Positions 32,979-41,135 of a stretch of 64,000 nucleotides of DNA are shown here, one piece after another. The stretch is from assembly GCA_037138475.1 (NCBI GenBank), contig JBAXII010000008.1, forward strand, positions 1 to 64,000, written 5' to 3'. Every line of letters starts with the position of its first letter. Position 1 is the stretch's first letter. This stretch comes from JAGOLU01 sp037138475 (lineage in GTDB: Bacteria > Patescibacteriota > Microgenomatia > UBA1406 > GWC2-37-13). The notes beneath the pieces are model-generated. The model was not told the origin of the DNA. It ran no database searches and worked only from the letters and a program-made list of their open reading frames with translations. A program made the translations under genes and the position numbers.

Positions 32979-34154
32979 ATGCAACTTGTATGGCTTGGAT
33001 ACATTTTTCTTCAGTTTGTACTGTCTACACTTGCAACCATTCCAAAGGAGTGGTGGACAGTGGGCTATACCTCTGAAGAATCTGCGTACTCGGTGGATTT
33101 GCCCCGCTGGCTCGGCTCCCATGGTAACTTTGATGGCCTTCATTATATGGCCATCTCCAAAGATGCGTATGAGATCTATCGACATGCTTTTTTCCCCCTC
33201 TACCCCTCACTCATGCATCTGGTGACCTTCGTGACTCCCGGGGGAAGATATTTTGCAGGACTTCTGATCTCGCTCCTATGTCTGGGGATACTTTTGCACA
33301 TATGGAACAAGTTGTATCTCTTGCTTGATGGCAAAAAAGATCACTGTACGATCTCTCCTGCGATGTGGTTGTTACTCGCCAGCCCGTGCGCGTTCTTTTT
33401 TACTACGCTGTACACCGAAAGTTTGTTTCTAGCGCTCCTCGGAGGATATATATGGAGCTTGATACATAAAAGGTACCGACTTGCGATGTTACTCGGGTTT
33501 TTTTTGGGACTGACACGACTCGCGGGTGTGTTTACTGCTCTCATTCCGCTCGCTATTTTTGCCCATCAGTACCTGGTGAATGGGAGAAAAGTACTTTTGC
33601 AGAGCCTCAAATCAGCCGCTACTCCCATCCTCGGTCTCGGGTGCTATATGCTCTACCTCTGGTATACGACGGGAAACGCGCTCGAGTTTATCTCGGCTCA
33701 GCGAGGGTTTGGAAATAGCAGATCTACGAGTCTGGTACTCCTACCTCAGGTCCTCTATCGCTATACCAAAATACTCACGCGGAGCGCTCTCGATTTGGGT
33801 TACTTAGTCGCCCTGGTGGAGCTGTGTATATTTGTAAGTTTTGTGGGTGTGCTCGGGTACTATCTCTACCGCCTGGTTCCCACCAAGCAAAAATTACGTG
33901 AGCGTATAAAAACTATGGATCATGCAGAGGTCATCACGCTCGGCCTCGTACTTTTTTCCTTGCTCAACCTCATCCTACCCACTCTCACGGGGACATTGAG
34001 CTCCATGCCTCGATATGCGCTCGCTTCTGTGGCGGTCCCACTCCTTCTGAATAGGTATTTGGGCAAACACATGTGGAAGATCTACGTGGCGATAGGTGTG
34101 GTGCTTCAGGTGGTGTTTGCGCTGGCGTTCTACTCTGGCCACTTTGTGAGCTAA
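32979..34154 (+). CDS. Polytopic mannosyltransferase-like protein (PIG-V type)
   Basis: 391 residues with about ten membrane helices. Close to the N-terminus is the PIG-V/GT76-like pattern NFDGLHYMAISKDAYEIYRHAFFPLYPSL split by short loops, which is the catalytic loop region of GT-C transferases (Asp in 'NFDG'). GT-C enzymes use polyprenyl-phosphate sugars on the outer face of the membrane. It follows a PIG-L deacetylase gene. A TACAAT at 32963-32968 ends 10 bases before the ATG, so it may have its own near-leaderless transcript. Confidence 0.82.
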   Translation: MQLVWLGYIFLQFVLSTLATIPKEWWTVGYTSEESAYSVDLPRWLGSHGNFDGLHYMAISKDAYEIYRHAFFPLYPSLMHLVTFVTPGGRYFAGLLISLLCLGILLHIWNKLYLLLDGKKDHCTISPAMWLLLASPCAFFFTTLYTESLFLALLGGYIWSLIHKRYRLAMLLGFFLGLTRLAGVFTALIPLAIFAHQYLVNGRKVLLQSLKSAATPILGLGCYMLYLWYTTGNALEFISAQRGFGNSRSTSLVLLPQVLYRYTKILTRSALDLGYLVALVELCIFVSFVGVLGYYLYRLVPTKQKLRERIKTMDHAEVITLGLVLFSLLNLILPTLTGTLSSMPRYALASVAVPLLLNRYLGKHMWKIYVAIGVVLQVVFALAFYSGHFVS

Positions 34155-34169
34155 GGCCCCTTTGGCTGG

Positions 34170-34175
34170 TATAAT
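34170..34175 (+). promoter_or_regulatory. -10 box of tRNA-Ala
   Basis: TATAAT 20 bases upstream of the first base of mature tRNA-Ala. Confidence 0.5.
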
Positions 34176-34195
34176 AACGTCGCTAATATGTGCAT

Positions 34196-34269
34196 GGGCC
34201 TGTAGTTCAGTTGGCTAGAACGCCTGGCTGGCAGTCAGGAGATCAGGGGTTCAAGTCCCCTCAGGTCCA
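34196..34269 (+). tRNA. tRNA-Ala, anticodon GGC
   Basis: Full cloverleaf: acceptor GGGCCTG/CAGGTCC, D stem GTTC/GAAC, anticodon stem CCTGG/TCAGG with loop CTGGCAG (anticodon GGC), T stem AGGGG/CCCCT with TTCAAGT loop, discriminator A. CCA is not encoded. Confidence 0.95.
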
Positions 34270-34308
34270 CTAAATTTCCTTGTTGTTAAAATCTGCCGAG
34301 CAAACTGC

Positions 34309-34314
34309 TATCAT
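34309..34314 (+). promoter_or_regulatory. -10 box, leaderless start of the Nudix gene
   Basis: TATCAT ends 5 bases before the ATG at 34320. Confidence 0.45.
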
Positions 34315-34319
34315 ACCCT

Positions 34320-34898
34320 ATGAGGACATTTACACCCAAAGGAGCGAGACTCCTCCCAAAAAACGCAGAGCGCGTTTTCAAGGGAATGATCTTTGATGCC
34401 TACCAATGGAAACAAGAGCTCTATGACGGAACATTTGCGACTTTTGAAATGTTGAAGCGACCGGATACGGTCAAAGTAATTCCTGTCAAAGACGGGAAAC
34501 TGCTCGTTCAAGAGCAGGAGCAACCCACACTCGGCATTTTCTACGATTTTCCTGGTGGGCGCCACGATGTCGAGGTTGAGACAGAGCTGGAGGCTGTCCA
34601 GCGTGAGCTGCTTGAGGAAACCGGAATGCGTTTCAAAACGTGGAAATTGATTGCTGCAGTGCAGCCGCAGGTCAAGATCGACTGGCTCGTGTATACGTTC
34701 ATAGCAACCGATTTTATAGACCAAACCGTACAAACACTTGATGCGGGAGAAAAAATCAAAAATGAGCTGAAAGATTTCGCAGAAGTGAAGGAGCTCATCA
34801 AGAATCCCGACTCTCGCTATCTCGCAAAAGACATTCTTGATAAAATAAGCTCACTCGATGAACTGTTATCAATGCCTGATTTACTTGTTAACGAATAA
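34320..34898 (+). CDS. Nudix hydrolase
   Basis: A 192-residue protein with a Nudix box, AVQRELLEETGM (REx2EExG core), preceded by FYDFPGGRHDVE with about two extra residues compared with the standard spacing. The flanking domain resembles ADP-ribose pyrophosphatase-type Nudix enzymes (TVKVIPVKDGKLLVQEQEQ). Likely hydrolyses a nucleoside diphosphate derivative; exact substrate unclear. The next gene starts 4 bases after its stop. Confidence 0.88.
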   Translation: MRTFTPKGARLLPKNAERVFKGMIFDAYQWKQELYDGTFATFEMLKRPDTVKVIPVKDGKLLVQEQEQPTLGIFYDFPGGRHDVEVETELEAVQRELLEETGMRFKTWKLIAAVQPQVKIDWLVYTFIATDFIDQTVQTLDAGEKIKNELKDFAEVKELIKNPDSRYLAKDILDKISSLDELLSMPDLLVNE

Positions 34899-34902
34899 AA
34901 CT

Positions 34903-35295
34903 ATGAAAACAATCCTCGTAGACGCTGTGGATGCCTTTGTCGTAGAAGCCACCAATGGGTTTGAGATTTTTACTGAAATGCGCGACCTTTTGGACACTCT
35001 CCCGAACAAAAAAATCATTGTAACAGGTGCGAACGACGAGCAATACAAAAAATTTGGTTTGGATAAAATGCCTTACGAAGTGTTTACGCTCAAGCATGAC
35101 CCTGAAAAGACCGATCCGAAATACTTCGAAACCTTGCTCACGCATTTCGGCTTAAAAGTAGACGATGTAGTCTATTTTGAGCACAACCCTGCAGCCGTTA
35201 AAAGTGCTGTCGTGGTTGGTATCACGTCGTATCACTATGACCACGAAAAGAAAGATCTAGCTGCACTCAAGACCTTTTTGACAGATAATCTATAG
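34903..35295 (+). CDS. HAD-like protein with degenerate catalytic motifs
   Basis: A 130-residue alpha/beta protein. The order of elements resembles a minimal HAD phosphatase (TILVDAVDAFV, KKIIVTGAN, then KTDPKYFETLLTHFGLKVDDVVYFEHNPAAV). Motif I lacks the standard DxDx[T/V] spacing, and the motif IV acids read EHN instead of DDS/DDN, so phosphatase activity is doubtful. It sits 4 bases after the Nudix gene. The ATG at 34903 is chosen over an upstream alternative at 34858 that would overlap the Nudix gene. Confidence 0.65.
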   Translation: MKTILVDAVDAFVVEATNGFEIFTEMRDLLDTLPNKKIIVTGANDEQYKKFGLDKMPYEVFTLKHDPEKTDPKYFETLLTHFGLKVDDVVYFEHNPAAVKSAVVVGITSYHYDHEKKDLAALKTFLTDNL

Positions 35296-35338
35296 ATCAC
35301 CGCCTGACTATAGAAAAAATACTTGGTCTTGTTCCCTT

Positions 35339-35364
35339 TGGATCCTCGCGTTCGCGAGGATGAC
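35339..35364. repeat. Palindromic REP-like repeat
   Basis: ATCCTCGCG-TT-CGCGAGGAT (35342-35361), preceded by TTGG and followed by GAC, in the gap between the convergent HAD-like gene and the 35418 gene. Confidence 0.8.
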
Positions 35365-35417
35365 GGAAATTAGGAAGCAATTTTGAGAGAGTTGTATATA
35401 TAGGTCCACAGATTTCT

Positions 35418-35990
35418 TCAATACCAAAACATCCTCTTGAGTCTGGTGGTGAGTGAAGGGTCATCGGCACGGCGTTGACGGACGATCTTGTCGCCGATTT
35501 TGCGCAGCTGGATGTGCGCCTTCCAGAGGATATAGCTCGCCAGCTCAGCAAGCCAACGAGTTCCTGTCAAGGGACTCGTCTTGAGGTCTTCGATGATCTG
35601 CTCGTCAGTCAGCAAGGGTACTTTTACATCATATACACTTGGGAAAGGAGCTGCCGAAGGCGCTGTCTTGAGTCCTGCAGCCGCAGCGTCTGCGGGGATC
35701 TTTGGGTCGATATTTTTGATCTTTATGCGCTTTTTTTCACCTGATTTTTCGGATTCTTTAGAGTCTTCGGCACTCGCCTCCTCTTCGGGCACATCCTCTA
35801 CCTCACCTGCCTGCTCTGGTGCGAGCCTGATGGGTGCCGACTCTTTGCCATGTGACGTGACGCTTAGTGGCTGACTCACCACAGGCGGTACTTGATCATC
35901 GGGTGTGTATTGGAGAGTAGGACTCACTGCAACTTGATCGTCAGCGAGTGTATTCTCAGGAAGGAGGTGATCTATAGGAGTATGGGACAT
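35418..35990 (-). CDS. Unknown protein with long acidic disordered region
   Basis: 190 residues. The first ~105 are disordered-looking, rich in Pro, Glu, Ser and Asp (GEVEDVPEEEASAEDSKESE), followed by a basic patch (KKRIKIKNIDPKI). The C-terminal ~70 residues are helical and basic (LLTDEQIIEDL, RWLAELASYILWKAHIQLRK, RQRRADDPSL). No membrane helix. Family not recognised. TATACT on the minus strand (36002-35997) ends 6 bases before the ATG. Confidence 0.7.
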   Translation of the reverse strand: MSHTPIDHLLPENTLADDQVAVSPTLQYTPDDQVPPVVSQPLSVTSHGKESAPIRLAPEQAGEVEDVPEEEASAEDSKESEKSGEKKRIKIKNIDPKIPADAAAAGLKTAPSAAPFPSVYDVKVPLLTDEQIIEDLKTSPLTGTRWLAELASYILWKAHIQLRKIGDKIVRQRRADDPSLTTRLKRMFWY

Positions 35991-35996
35991 ACAAAA

Positions 35997-36002
35997 AGTA
36001 TA
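35997..36002 (-). promoter_or_regulatory. -10 box, leaderless start of the 35990 gene
   Basis: Minus-strand TATACT 6 bases before the ATG at 35990, lying between this gene and the end of the upstream 487-residue gene. Confidence 0.55.
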
Positions 36003-36031
36003 TCAATTCGCATCTCGATAAGAAGGGCATC

Positions 36032-37495
36032 TCAACTTTGGTGACCCTGATGCTCCTTTGCGATAATATTTGCGGTGCAGTGCATGCAGATGTTGCAGGG
36101 GCCTACTGAGGCGGTTCTTTTACACATTACACACTCGTTTCTCTTGTCAAAGCTATAATCCACCGTCACATATTTTCTTAGTTGTGAAACCCAAATAGAT
36201 GTTTTTTTGTTGGACTCTGAGCGAACGTTACCAAATGCGGCCCCGGCGAGCAACCCAAATGCACCATATACCGATCCCCCTGCTTGTGAAACTGCATTCT
36301 GTAGGTATGCTGAGGGACACTGGGTGCTTTCCACAAGCGGTTGACCAAATTGTCCAATTTGGTGAAAATAGGCCAGTGCGCTACGCTGTGCAAGGGTCAT
36401 CGAGGTGGATAGATTCGCTGTTTGCCTCTGGATAAATGCCGTTTCTGATTGGTCGTATGCATCTAGAGTGGTGAAGTCGCCACTTCTCATGGTTTTTGCC
36501 AGTTGGACACCATACCCGAATAACTTGTTTTTGAGCATGTCTGCCTCAGATGTAAATTTGTTGAGGCTGGCCGAGTCAGTAAACTTAAGATCTTTGTATT
36601 CATAGAGCAGTTCTGCGTACCGATTCAAATCATCTACTCTACGCCTGTACAGCTCAGTTTTAAACTGCCGAGAGAGTTCTTGCTCTGCGGGAGAGATTTG
36701 AAATAGCTTTGCCCAATACGTATCGCCCTCTTGTTTTTTTAGATGGAATGGCTTTGTTAGCAGATCCTCTGTAGATAGACTATCGATAGATTGGATATCT
36801 GGTCCAACTCCTCCCTGAGATTCAAGGATTTTTTTGAGGTACTCCTTGCTTGCATCATTAAATCCATACTTTTCTGCATATGAGATGATTTTTTGGGTAA
36901 TCTGTCGATTGCCACCAGCATCCACATAGCCAGGCTCAAAAAGGAATGCGAGACCGTAGCTCATCTGTTGCTCCCCAAAATTCAACTTTGCCGGTGAAAA
37001 TACCAGGTGGGATCCTGTTGGGTCCGAGTGAATTGACTCGATTAGGTTGATAATGCTGTTTAGTTCACCGCGCAGTCTCAAGTCGGTAGGGTTTTGAGCT
37101 AGTGACTTCTCAGCAAGCTCACGAATATCCATGCCACCTATCACAACGCGTCCATCTTTGGTCATGTGCCCTGTGAGCTCAGTGATTCTACTGCGCGCGC
37201 CATGCTCGTCTACTGCGGTAAGCTCTTGGTCTATCGCATACGACCTGATTTGCTCTCTGCTTTGGAGCCGGTGTTGTTGGATTGCTCTAATATCTGCCCA
37301 CGCAGGAAATACCTCTGAGGCCTTTTTTCCTGCTCCTTCTACAGATAAATGTTCCTCTCTGTGATGACTTGAATCAAATACAGTACCCCCAATTCCACTG
37401 TTTTGCCTCCCTATCTCATCTGCTATTTCTTTGGAGTCCCAGTTTATGGTGGGCTCGGTTTGAGCAGGTGTGCGAAGGGATTCAGCGACAAACAT
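36032..37495 (-). CDS. Large unknown protein with C-terminal zinc-ribbon-like cysteines
   Basis: 487 residues, mostly helical and hydrophilic. A Gly/Ala-rich hydrophobic stretch (GGSVYGAFGLLAGAAFGN) near residue 410 could be a membrane hairpin. The last 35 residues hold CxxC pairs (NECVMCKRT and CNICMHC), probably a zinc ribbon. No enzyme motif seen; family not recognised. No clear -10 box lies upstream; instead there is a GC-rich segment that may be recent insertion, so the promoter position and even the start are uncertain. Confidence 0.72.
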   Translation of the reverse strand: MFVAESLRTPAQTEPTINWDSKEIADEIGRQNSGIGGTVFDSSHHREEHLSVEGAGKKASEVFPAWADIRAIQQHRLQSREQIRSYAIDQELTAVDEHGARSRITELTGHMTKDGRVVIGGMDIRELAEKSLAQNPTDLRLRGELNSIINLIESIHSDPTGSHLVFSPAKLNFGEQQMSYGLAFLFEPGYVDAGGNRQITQKIISYAEKYGFNDASKEYLKKILESQGGVGPDIQSIDSLSTEDLLTKPFHLKKQEGDTYWAKLFQISPAEQELSRQFKTELYRRRVDDLNRYAELLYEYKDLKFTDSASLNKFTSEADMLKNKLFGYGVQLAKTMRSGDFTTLDAYDQSETAFIQRQTANLSTSMTLAQRSALAYFHQIGQFGQPLVESTQCPSAYLQNAVSQAGGSVYGAFGLLAGAAFGNVRSESNKKTSIWVSQLRKYVTVDYSFDKRNECVMCKRTASVGPCNICMHCTANIIAKEHQGHQS

Positions 37496-37640
37496 ATCTG
37501 GGTGCCCTGCGACGGGGCGGGAGGCTTCACACTGTAGACCCGGCTTATTCCACCCAAACGGCGGACATCACGGTAGCGGCACTGCTGGGGAGTCTCACCC
37601 CATTCCTTCAGTGGAAAGCAATAAGTAATAACAAATCAAC

Positions 37641-37696
37641 AATCTGCAATCTGCAATCTGCAATCTGCAATCTGCAATCTGCAATCTGCAATCTGC
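37641..37696. repeat. Tandem repeat, unit AATCTGC x 8
   Basis: Eight exact copies of the heptamer AATCTGC without spacers. Confidence 0.9.
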
Positions 37697-37703
37697 AAAT
37701 AAT

Positions 37704-37737
37704 ATCAATACAAATTTGAATTCAAATTTGTATTGAT
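37704..37737. repeat. 34-base perfect palindrome
   Basis: ATCAATACAAATTTGAA followed by its exact reverse complement. No loop, so it is a cruciform or a dimeric binding site rather than a terminator. A weaker relative, CAAATTTGAATTTAAATTTG, lies at 37864-37883. Confidence 0.85.
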
Positions 37738-37774
37738 TGCACATTGGGATTTTCTTACACATGTCAACTTACTA

Positions 37775-37853
37775 GTCATGCTCGTGAACACGAGCATCCA
37801 AAGGCATCAGAAAACTACTTGTCCCATTGGATCCACGCTTTCGCGCGGATGAC
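37775..37853. repeat. Head-to-head pair of palindromic REP-like repeats
   Basis: First element ATGCTCGTG-AA-CACGAGCAT (37778-37797), preceded by GTC and followed by CCAA. Second element ATCCACGC-TTTC-GCGCGGAT (37831-37850, one mismatch), preceded by TTGG and followed by GAC. Same layout as the pair at 23742-23814. Confidence 0.75.
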
Positions 37854-37923
37854 ACATAGACACAAATTTGAATTTAAATTTGCACTATTTGCACATTGGA
37901 CACTGCAAATTGCACATTTCTTC

Positions 37924-38460
37924 TCAGGTTATTTTTTCAATCTGCGCGTACTTACGCGACAAAGTGAAAAAAAGATCTGATAATCGATTTAGGTATTTTA
38001 TCATGAGAAGGTCGTTTTGGTTGGTTTTTGATTCTGCATACTTAGTCTTCTCGCGCACGTATCTGACGACGCGCCGCTCTGCAGACCTCACTATCGTGCG
38101 TGCGATATGCAGACGTGTCGTCGCCTCGCTGCCTTGGGGCAAGATGAAGCGCTTCAGAGGAGGCAAGGCTGCTGTTGTGGTATCAATTTGCTTTTCAAAC
38201 TGGGTGATTTTTGCCTCGTATTTCTTCGTATCAAGGAGGGCTCCTGCCAAGTAGCCCATGATCTCATAAAGATCGTGCTGGATCTGACTGAGCATATCGC
38301 GAACTTTCTCATCCTCTACCTGCTCTCGCGCCCAGCCGACAAATGAAGTTGCCTCATCGAGAGCGCCATTTGCCTCAATAATCAACTCAGACTTTGGGAT
38401 GCGTTTCCCTGTCAAGACACCCGTCTCTCCTAAGTCGCCCGTTTTTGTATATATTTTCAT
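37924..38460 (-). CDS. Cob(I)alamin adenosyltransferase, PduO type
   Basis: A 178-residue ATP:cob(I)alamin adenosyltransferase that makes adenosylcobalamin. Motifs: MKIYTKTGDLGETGVLTG (ATP site), KSELIIEANGALDEATSFVG, ILPQGSEATTRLHIARTIVRSAERRVV and YLNRLSDLFFTLSR. It lies just downstream of the adenosylcobalamin-dependent ribonucleotide reductase gene on the same strand, so it likely makes that enzyme's cofactor. The ATG at 38460 begins the fold; the longer frame to 38553 is made of a palindromic repeat and is rejected. Confidence 0.93.
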   Translation of the reverse strand: MKIYTKTGDLGETGVLTGKRIPKSELIIEANGALDEATSFVGWAREQVEDEKVRDMLSQIQHDLYEIMGYLAGALLDTKKYEAKITQFEKQIDTTTAALPPLKRFILPQGSEATTRLHIARTIVRSAERRVVRYVREKTKYAESKTNQNDLLMIKYLNRLSDLFFTLSRKYAQIEKIT

Positions 38461-38502
38461 CTGTGAATATTGTTTAGGTAAACTTTTAGTCTTGCTCTCA
38501 CT

Positions 38503-38527
38503 GGACCCTCGCGTTCGCGAGGATGAC
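38503..38527. repeat. Palindromic REP-like repeat between nrdJ and the adenosyltransferase
   Basis: CCTCGCG-TT-CGCGAGG (38507-38522) with GGAC before and ATGAC after. Confidence 0.75.
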
Positions 38528-38608
38528 TCGAAGGTTTTGGAACATTCATGCATTTAATTTGTGTTGTTCTTTGTTATACGCTATAGATTATCAGCTATTC
38601 GCTCTCTT

Positions 38609-41089
38609 TTAACATGCGCTGTATCCACAGGTATAACATTTTTTACATCCTTCCTCATGTACGAGCGCTGCATCTCCACACTTGGGACACAGGTCAAAGG
38701 CTGCCTTCTTTTTTGGGAGGGTGAGGGTGGCTGTTGGCTTGCTAAATGCATTTGCCTCAGCGGCTTGGACAGCGGCGATAGCCGATGCGGCATCCGCTAC
38801 CACTTTGGTGTCCGTCGCTGCTTGGTCTGTACCGTTTGCATGACCATTCCCGCTTGATACTTGATCAGACTTGTGCAAACTGTAATGCATTCCCAACACC
38901 TTGGCGATTGCATCAGGGAGTGATTTGACGGTGTTTTTGCCAAATCCCAGTGTTCTGCTACCCCCAATACCTTCAAGCTCTTCAATGATACGTCTAACTC
39001 TATCAGCTGGAGTAAGTTGTGTATTAAATCTGAGCGACATGCTGATGGTGCGTCCAAGCGCCTCTGCCATCGCATATACATCCGCTCCGGGCTTGCCAAC
39101 GTTGATAAAAACCTCAAGCGGCTCTCCGAGTGCATTGGTATTCACCGTGATGTATGCCTTACCGACGGGGGTATCTATGCGGTAAGTTGATCCATTTGCA
39201 ACCATCGGTCGGGGGGTACTATGCGGCATTACTGGCGCCACAGGTGTTGCAGGAGTGTTTGCCCCTTCTACTTTTGAGACCGAATTTGCACTGGTGTCAC
39301 CGCGCTCGAGCACTGCTTCTCTCGATCCGTCGCGGAACATAGTGATTCCTTTGAGACCCTTTTTATATGACTGCATGTATAGTCGCTTTACATCTTCGAC
39401 CGTAAATGAGTTTGGGGTATTTACTGTCTTTGAAATCGATGCGTCTACGTATTTTTGAATGGTTGCCTGCACATCCACATGCTCTTCAGGAGTGAGATCT
39501 GCAGAGGATACAAACCAGGCTGGACGCACGGTGACTTCTTCACCCTTTTCATTTTTGATGGTCAGCTCATCCTTGTGCGCGGTGTAGTACTTATCCCAGA
39601 GATGGTGACGAATGACGTGGGTACCGATGCGGTCACGGCGGGTGAACTCAAATTCAAACACAGGTTCTATGCCTGAGGTGGTGTTTGCAAGGAGGCTGGT
39701 AGAGCCTGTTGGCGCTTGCATCGTCAATATGGAGTTTCTGATGCCTTGTTTCTTGATCTTTGAGAGAATTTTTTCAGGGAGGTATTTTACATATTCTCCT
39801 GCGGGATACAGTTTTTTGTCAAACTTGCCAAATGCTCCCTTGGTCTTTGCAATATCTGCTGATGAGTCATATGCACAGTCTCTGATGACCTTCATGATTT
39901 TCTCAATCACCACGAGTGACTCGGGTGAGCCATAGCGCATGTGCATCTTGATCAGCGCATCTCCCAGACCCATGGTACCTATTCCGATTCGGCGTTCACC
40001 CTCGAGCTGAGTTTTTCGAATACCCTCAAAGATATAGGGATCCATGTCAACTACGTTGTCTTGGAATCGTACTGCAAGTCTGGAGATTTTTTCCAGCTCT
40101 TTATAGTCAAATACACCAGGGCCATGGACTCCATCGCCCTTTACGAGGGCTGAGAGGTTGATAGAGCCGAGGTTACACACTCCCCAGGGTGGAAGACCTT
40201 CTTCGCCGCATGGGTTTACACAGTTGATACGGTTCCAATAGTAGTTGTTGTGCAACTTATTGTATCGCTCCATAAATACGAGGCCAGGCTCAGCTGAGCG
40301 CCATGCGGCCTGACAAATCAAGTCCCACATCTCGCGCGCTTTGACTACTTTTTGCACGACGACCTTTTTTCCTCTCTTTTTCCACACTTCCATGTCTCCA
40401 TCCCACAACAAGTCGTATTCTGGATCTTTGGTGTCGGGGAATACGAGTGCCCAGTCGCCATCGTTTTCGACCGCTTCCATAAATGTGTCTGAGACACATA
40501 CGGAGAGATTTGCGCCAAGGATCTTTGAGAGATCTTGCTTCACGGTGATAAACTCATAGATATCTGGATGCCAGTCCCAGAGCATGAGCATGAGTGCGCC
40601 ACGGCGCGTCCCACCCTGTTGGATGATGTCTCTCGTTGCAAGTGAGAAAAGCCCCGCCCAGTTGATGGGACCTGAGGAGGTGCCGTTTACTTTGAGCACT
40701 CTGTTGCCGCGTGGGCGAAGTGTAGAGAGGTTGATGCCTACTCCTCCTCCATGTGCCATGATCTCTACCATATTTTTCAGCGTGTCGATGATGCCGCCGC
40801 GTGAATCTTTTGGTGAGGGTATGACAAAACAGTTGTAGTAGGTCACATCATATCCAGTGCCAGCTCCCGCGAGGATACGTCCGCCCGGCACATATTTGAA
40901 ATCAGTCATGATGTCAAAAAATTCGGCTTGGTACTTTTTTCGGAGCGCGGGAGTCTTCTCTTTTGCAGCAACTGCCTTTGCAATGCGTGCCCATGCCTCA
41001 GGCATGGTCTTTTCAACGAGCTCACCTTGTTTACCTTTCATTGCATATCGATCAAGAAAGACTTTTTCTGAGACGCCGGTGAGTTTCAT
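38609..41089 (-). CDS. nrdJ: Adenosylcobalamin-dependent (class II) ribonucleoside reductase
   Basis: An 826-residue class II reductase that makes deoxynucleotides without oxygen or a metal-radical subunit. Motifs: VPGGRILAGAGTGYDVTYYNCFVIP (first active-site Cys), GGGVGINLSTLRP, NCVNPCGEEGLPPWGVCNLGSINLS (radical NPCxE loop) given here in two parts NPCGEE and PPWGVCNLG, and QAPTGSTSLLANTTSGIEPVF. The C-terminus carries a zinc-ribbon-like cysteine set (CPKCGDAAL, EGCKKCYTCGYSAC) used in the family for redox relay. No intein is present. nrdR is 46 bases upstream and the adenosyltransferase downstream. Confidence 0.95.
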   Translation of the reverse strand: MKLTGVSEKVFLDRYAMKGKQGELVEKTMPEAWARIAKAVAAKEKTPALRKKYQAEFFDIMTDFKYVPGGRILAGAGTGYDVTYYNCFVIPSPKDSRGGIIDTLKNMVEIMAHGGGVGINLSTLRPRGNRVLKVNGTSSGPINWAGLFSLATRDIIQQGGTRRGALMLMLWDWHPDIYEFITVKQDLSKILGANLSVCVSDTFMEAVENDGDWALVFPDTKDPEYDLLWDGDMEVWKKRGKKVVVQKVVKAREMWDLICQAAWRSAEPGLVFMERYNKLHNNYYWNRINCVNPCGEEGLPPWGVCNLGSINLSALVKGDGVHGPGVFDYKELEKISRLAVRFQDNVVDMDPYIFEGIRKTQLEGERRIGIGTMGLGDALIKMHMRYGSPESLVVIEKIMKVIRDCAYDSSADIAKTKGAFGKFDKKLYPAGEYVKYLPEKILSKIKKQGIRNSILTMQAPTGSTSLLANTTSGIEPVFEFEFTRRDRIGTHVIRHHLWDKYYTAHKDELTIKNEKGEEVTVRPAWFVSSADLTPEEHVDVQATIQKYVDASISKTVNTPNSFTVEDVKRLYMQSYKKGLKGITMFRDGSREAVLERGDTSANSVSKVEGANTPATPVAPVMPHSTPRPMVANGSTYRIDTPVGKAYITVNTNALGEPLEVFINVGKPGADVYAMAEALGRTISMSLRFNTQLTPADRVRRIIEELEGIGGSRTLGFGKNTVKSLPDAIAKVLGMHYSLHKSDQVSSGNGHANGTDQAATDTKVVADAASAIAAVQAAEANAFSKPTATLTLPKKKAAFDLCPKCGDAALVHEEGCKKCYTCGYSAC

Positions 41090-41135
41090 AGGTGATATAG
41101 GGAAATGAAGTTATAAATAATGATGGGGAACGAGA

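Larger units (their letters stand above)
37496..37923. other. Repeat-rich intergenic region
   Basis: 428 bases without a believable gene. It contains, in order, a GC-rich segment (37500-37615), an 8-copy 7-base tandem repeat, a 34-base perfect palindrome, a head-to-head REP pair and a second AT-rich near-palindrome (37864-37883). Confidence 0.7.

Noticed and set aside
37641..37696. CRISPR array
   Set aside because: The heptamers are contiguous with no spacers, and no cas genes are nearby.
37369..37719. Forward frame covering the heptamer array
   Set aside because: Its C-terminal part is just translated tandem repeat; the rest is antisense to the 36032-37495 gene or GC-rich spacer.
38609..41089. 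Intein in nrdJ
   Set aside because: Motifs run continuously and length fits a class II reductase; no splicing motifs seen.
41090..41135. Cobalamin riboswitch before nrdJ
   Set aside because: The 46-base gap is far too short for the riboswitch and no B12-box is visible.
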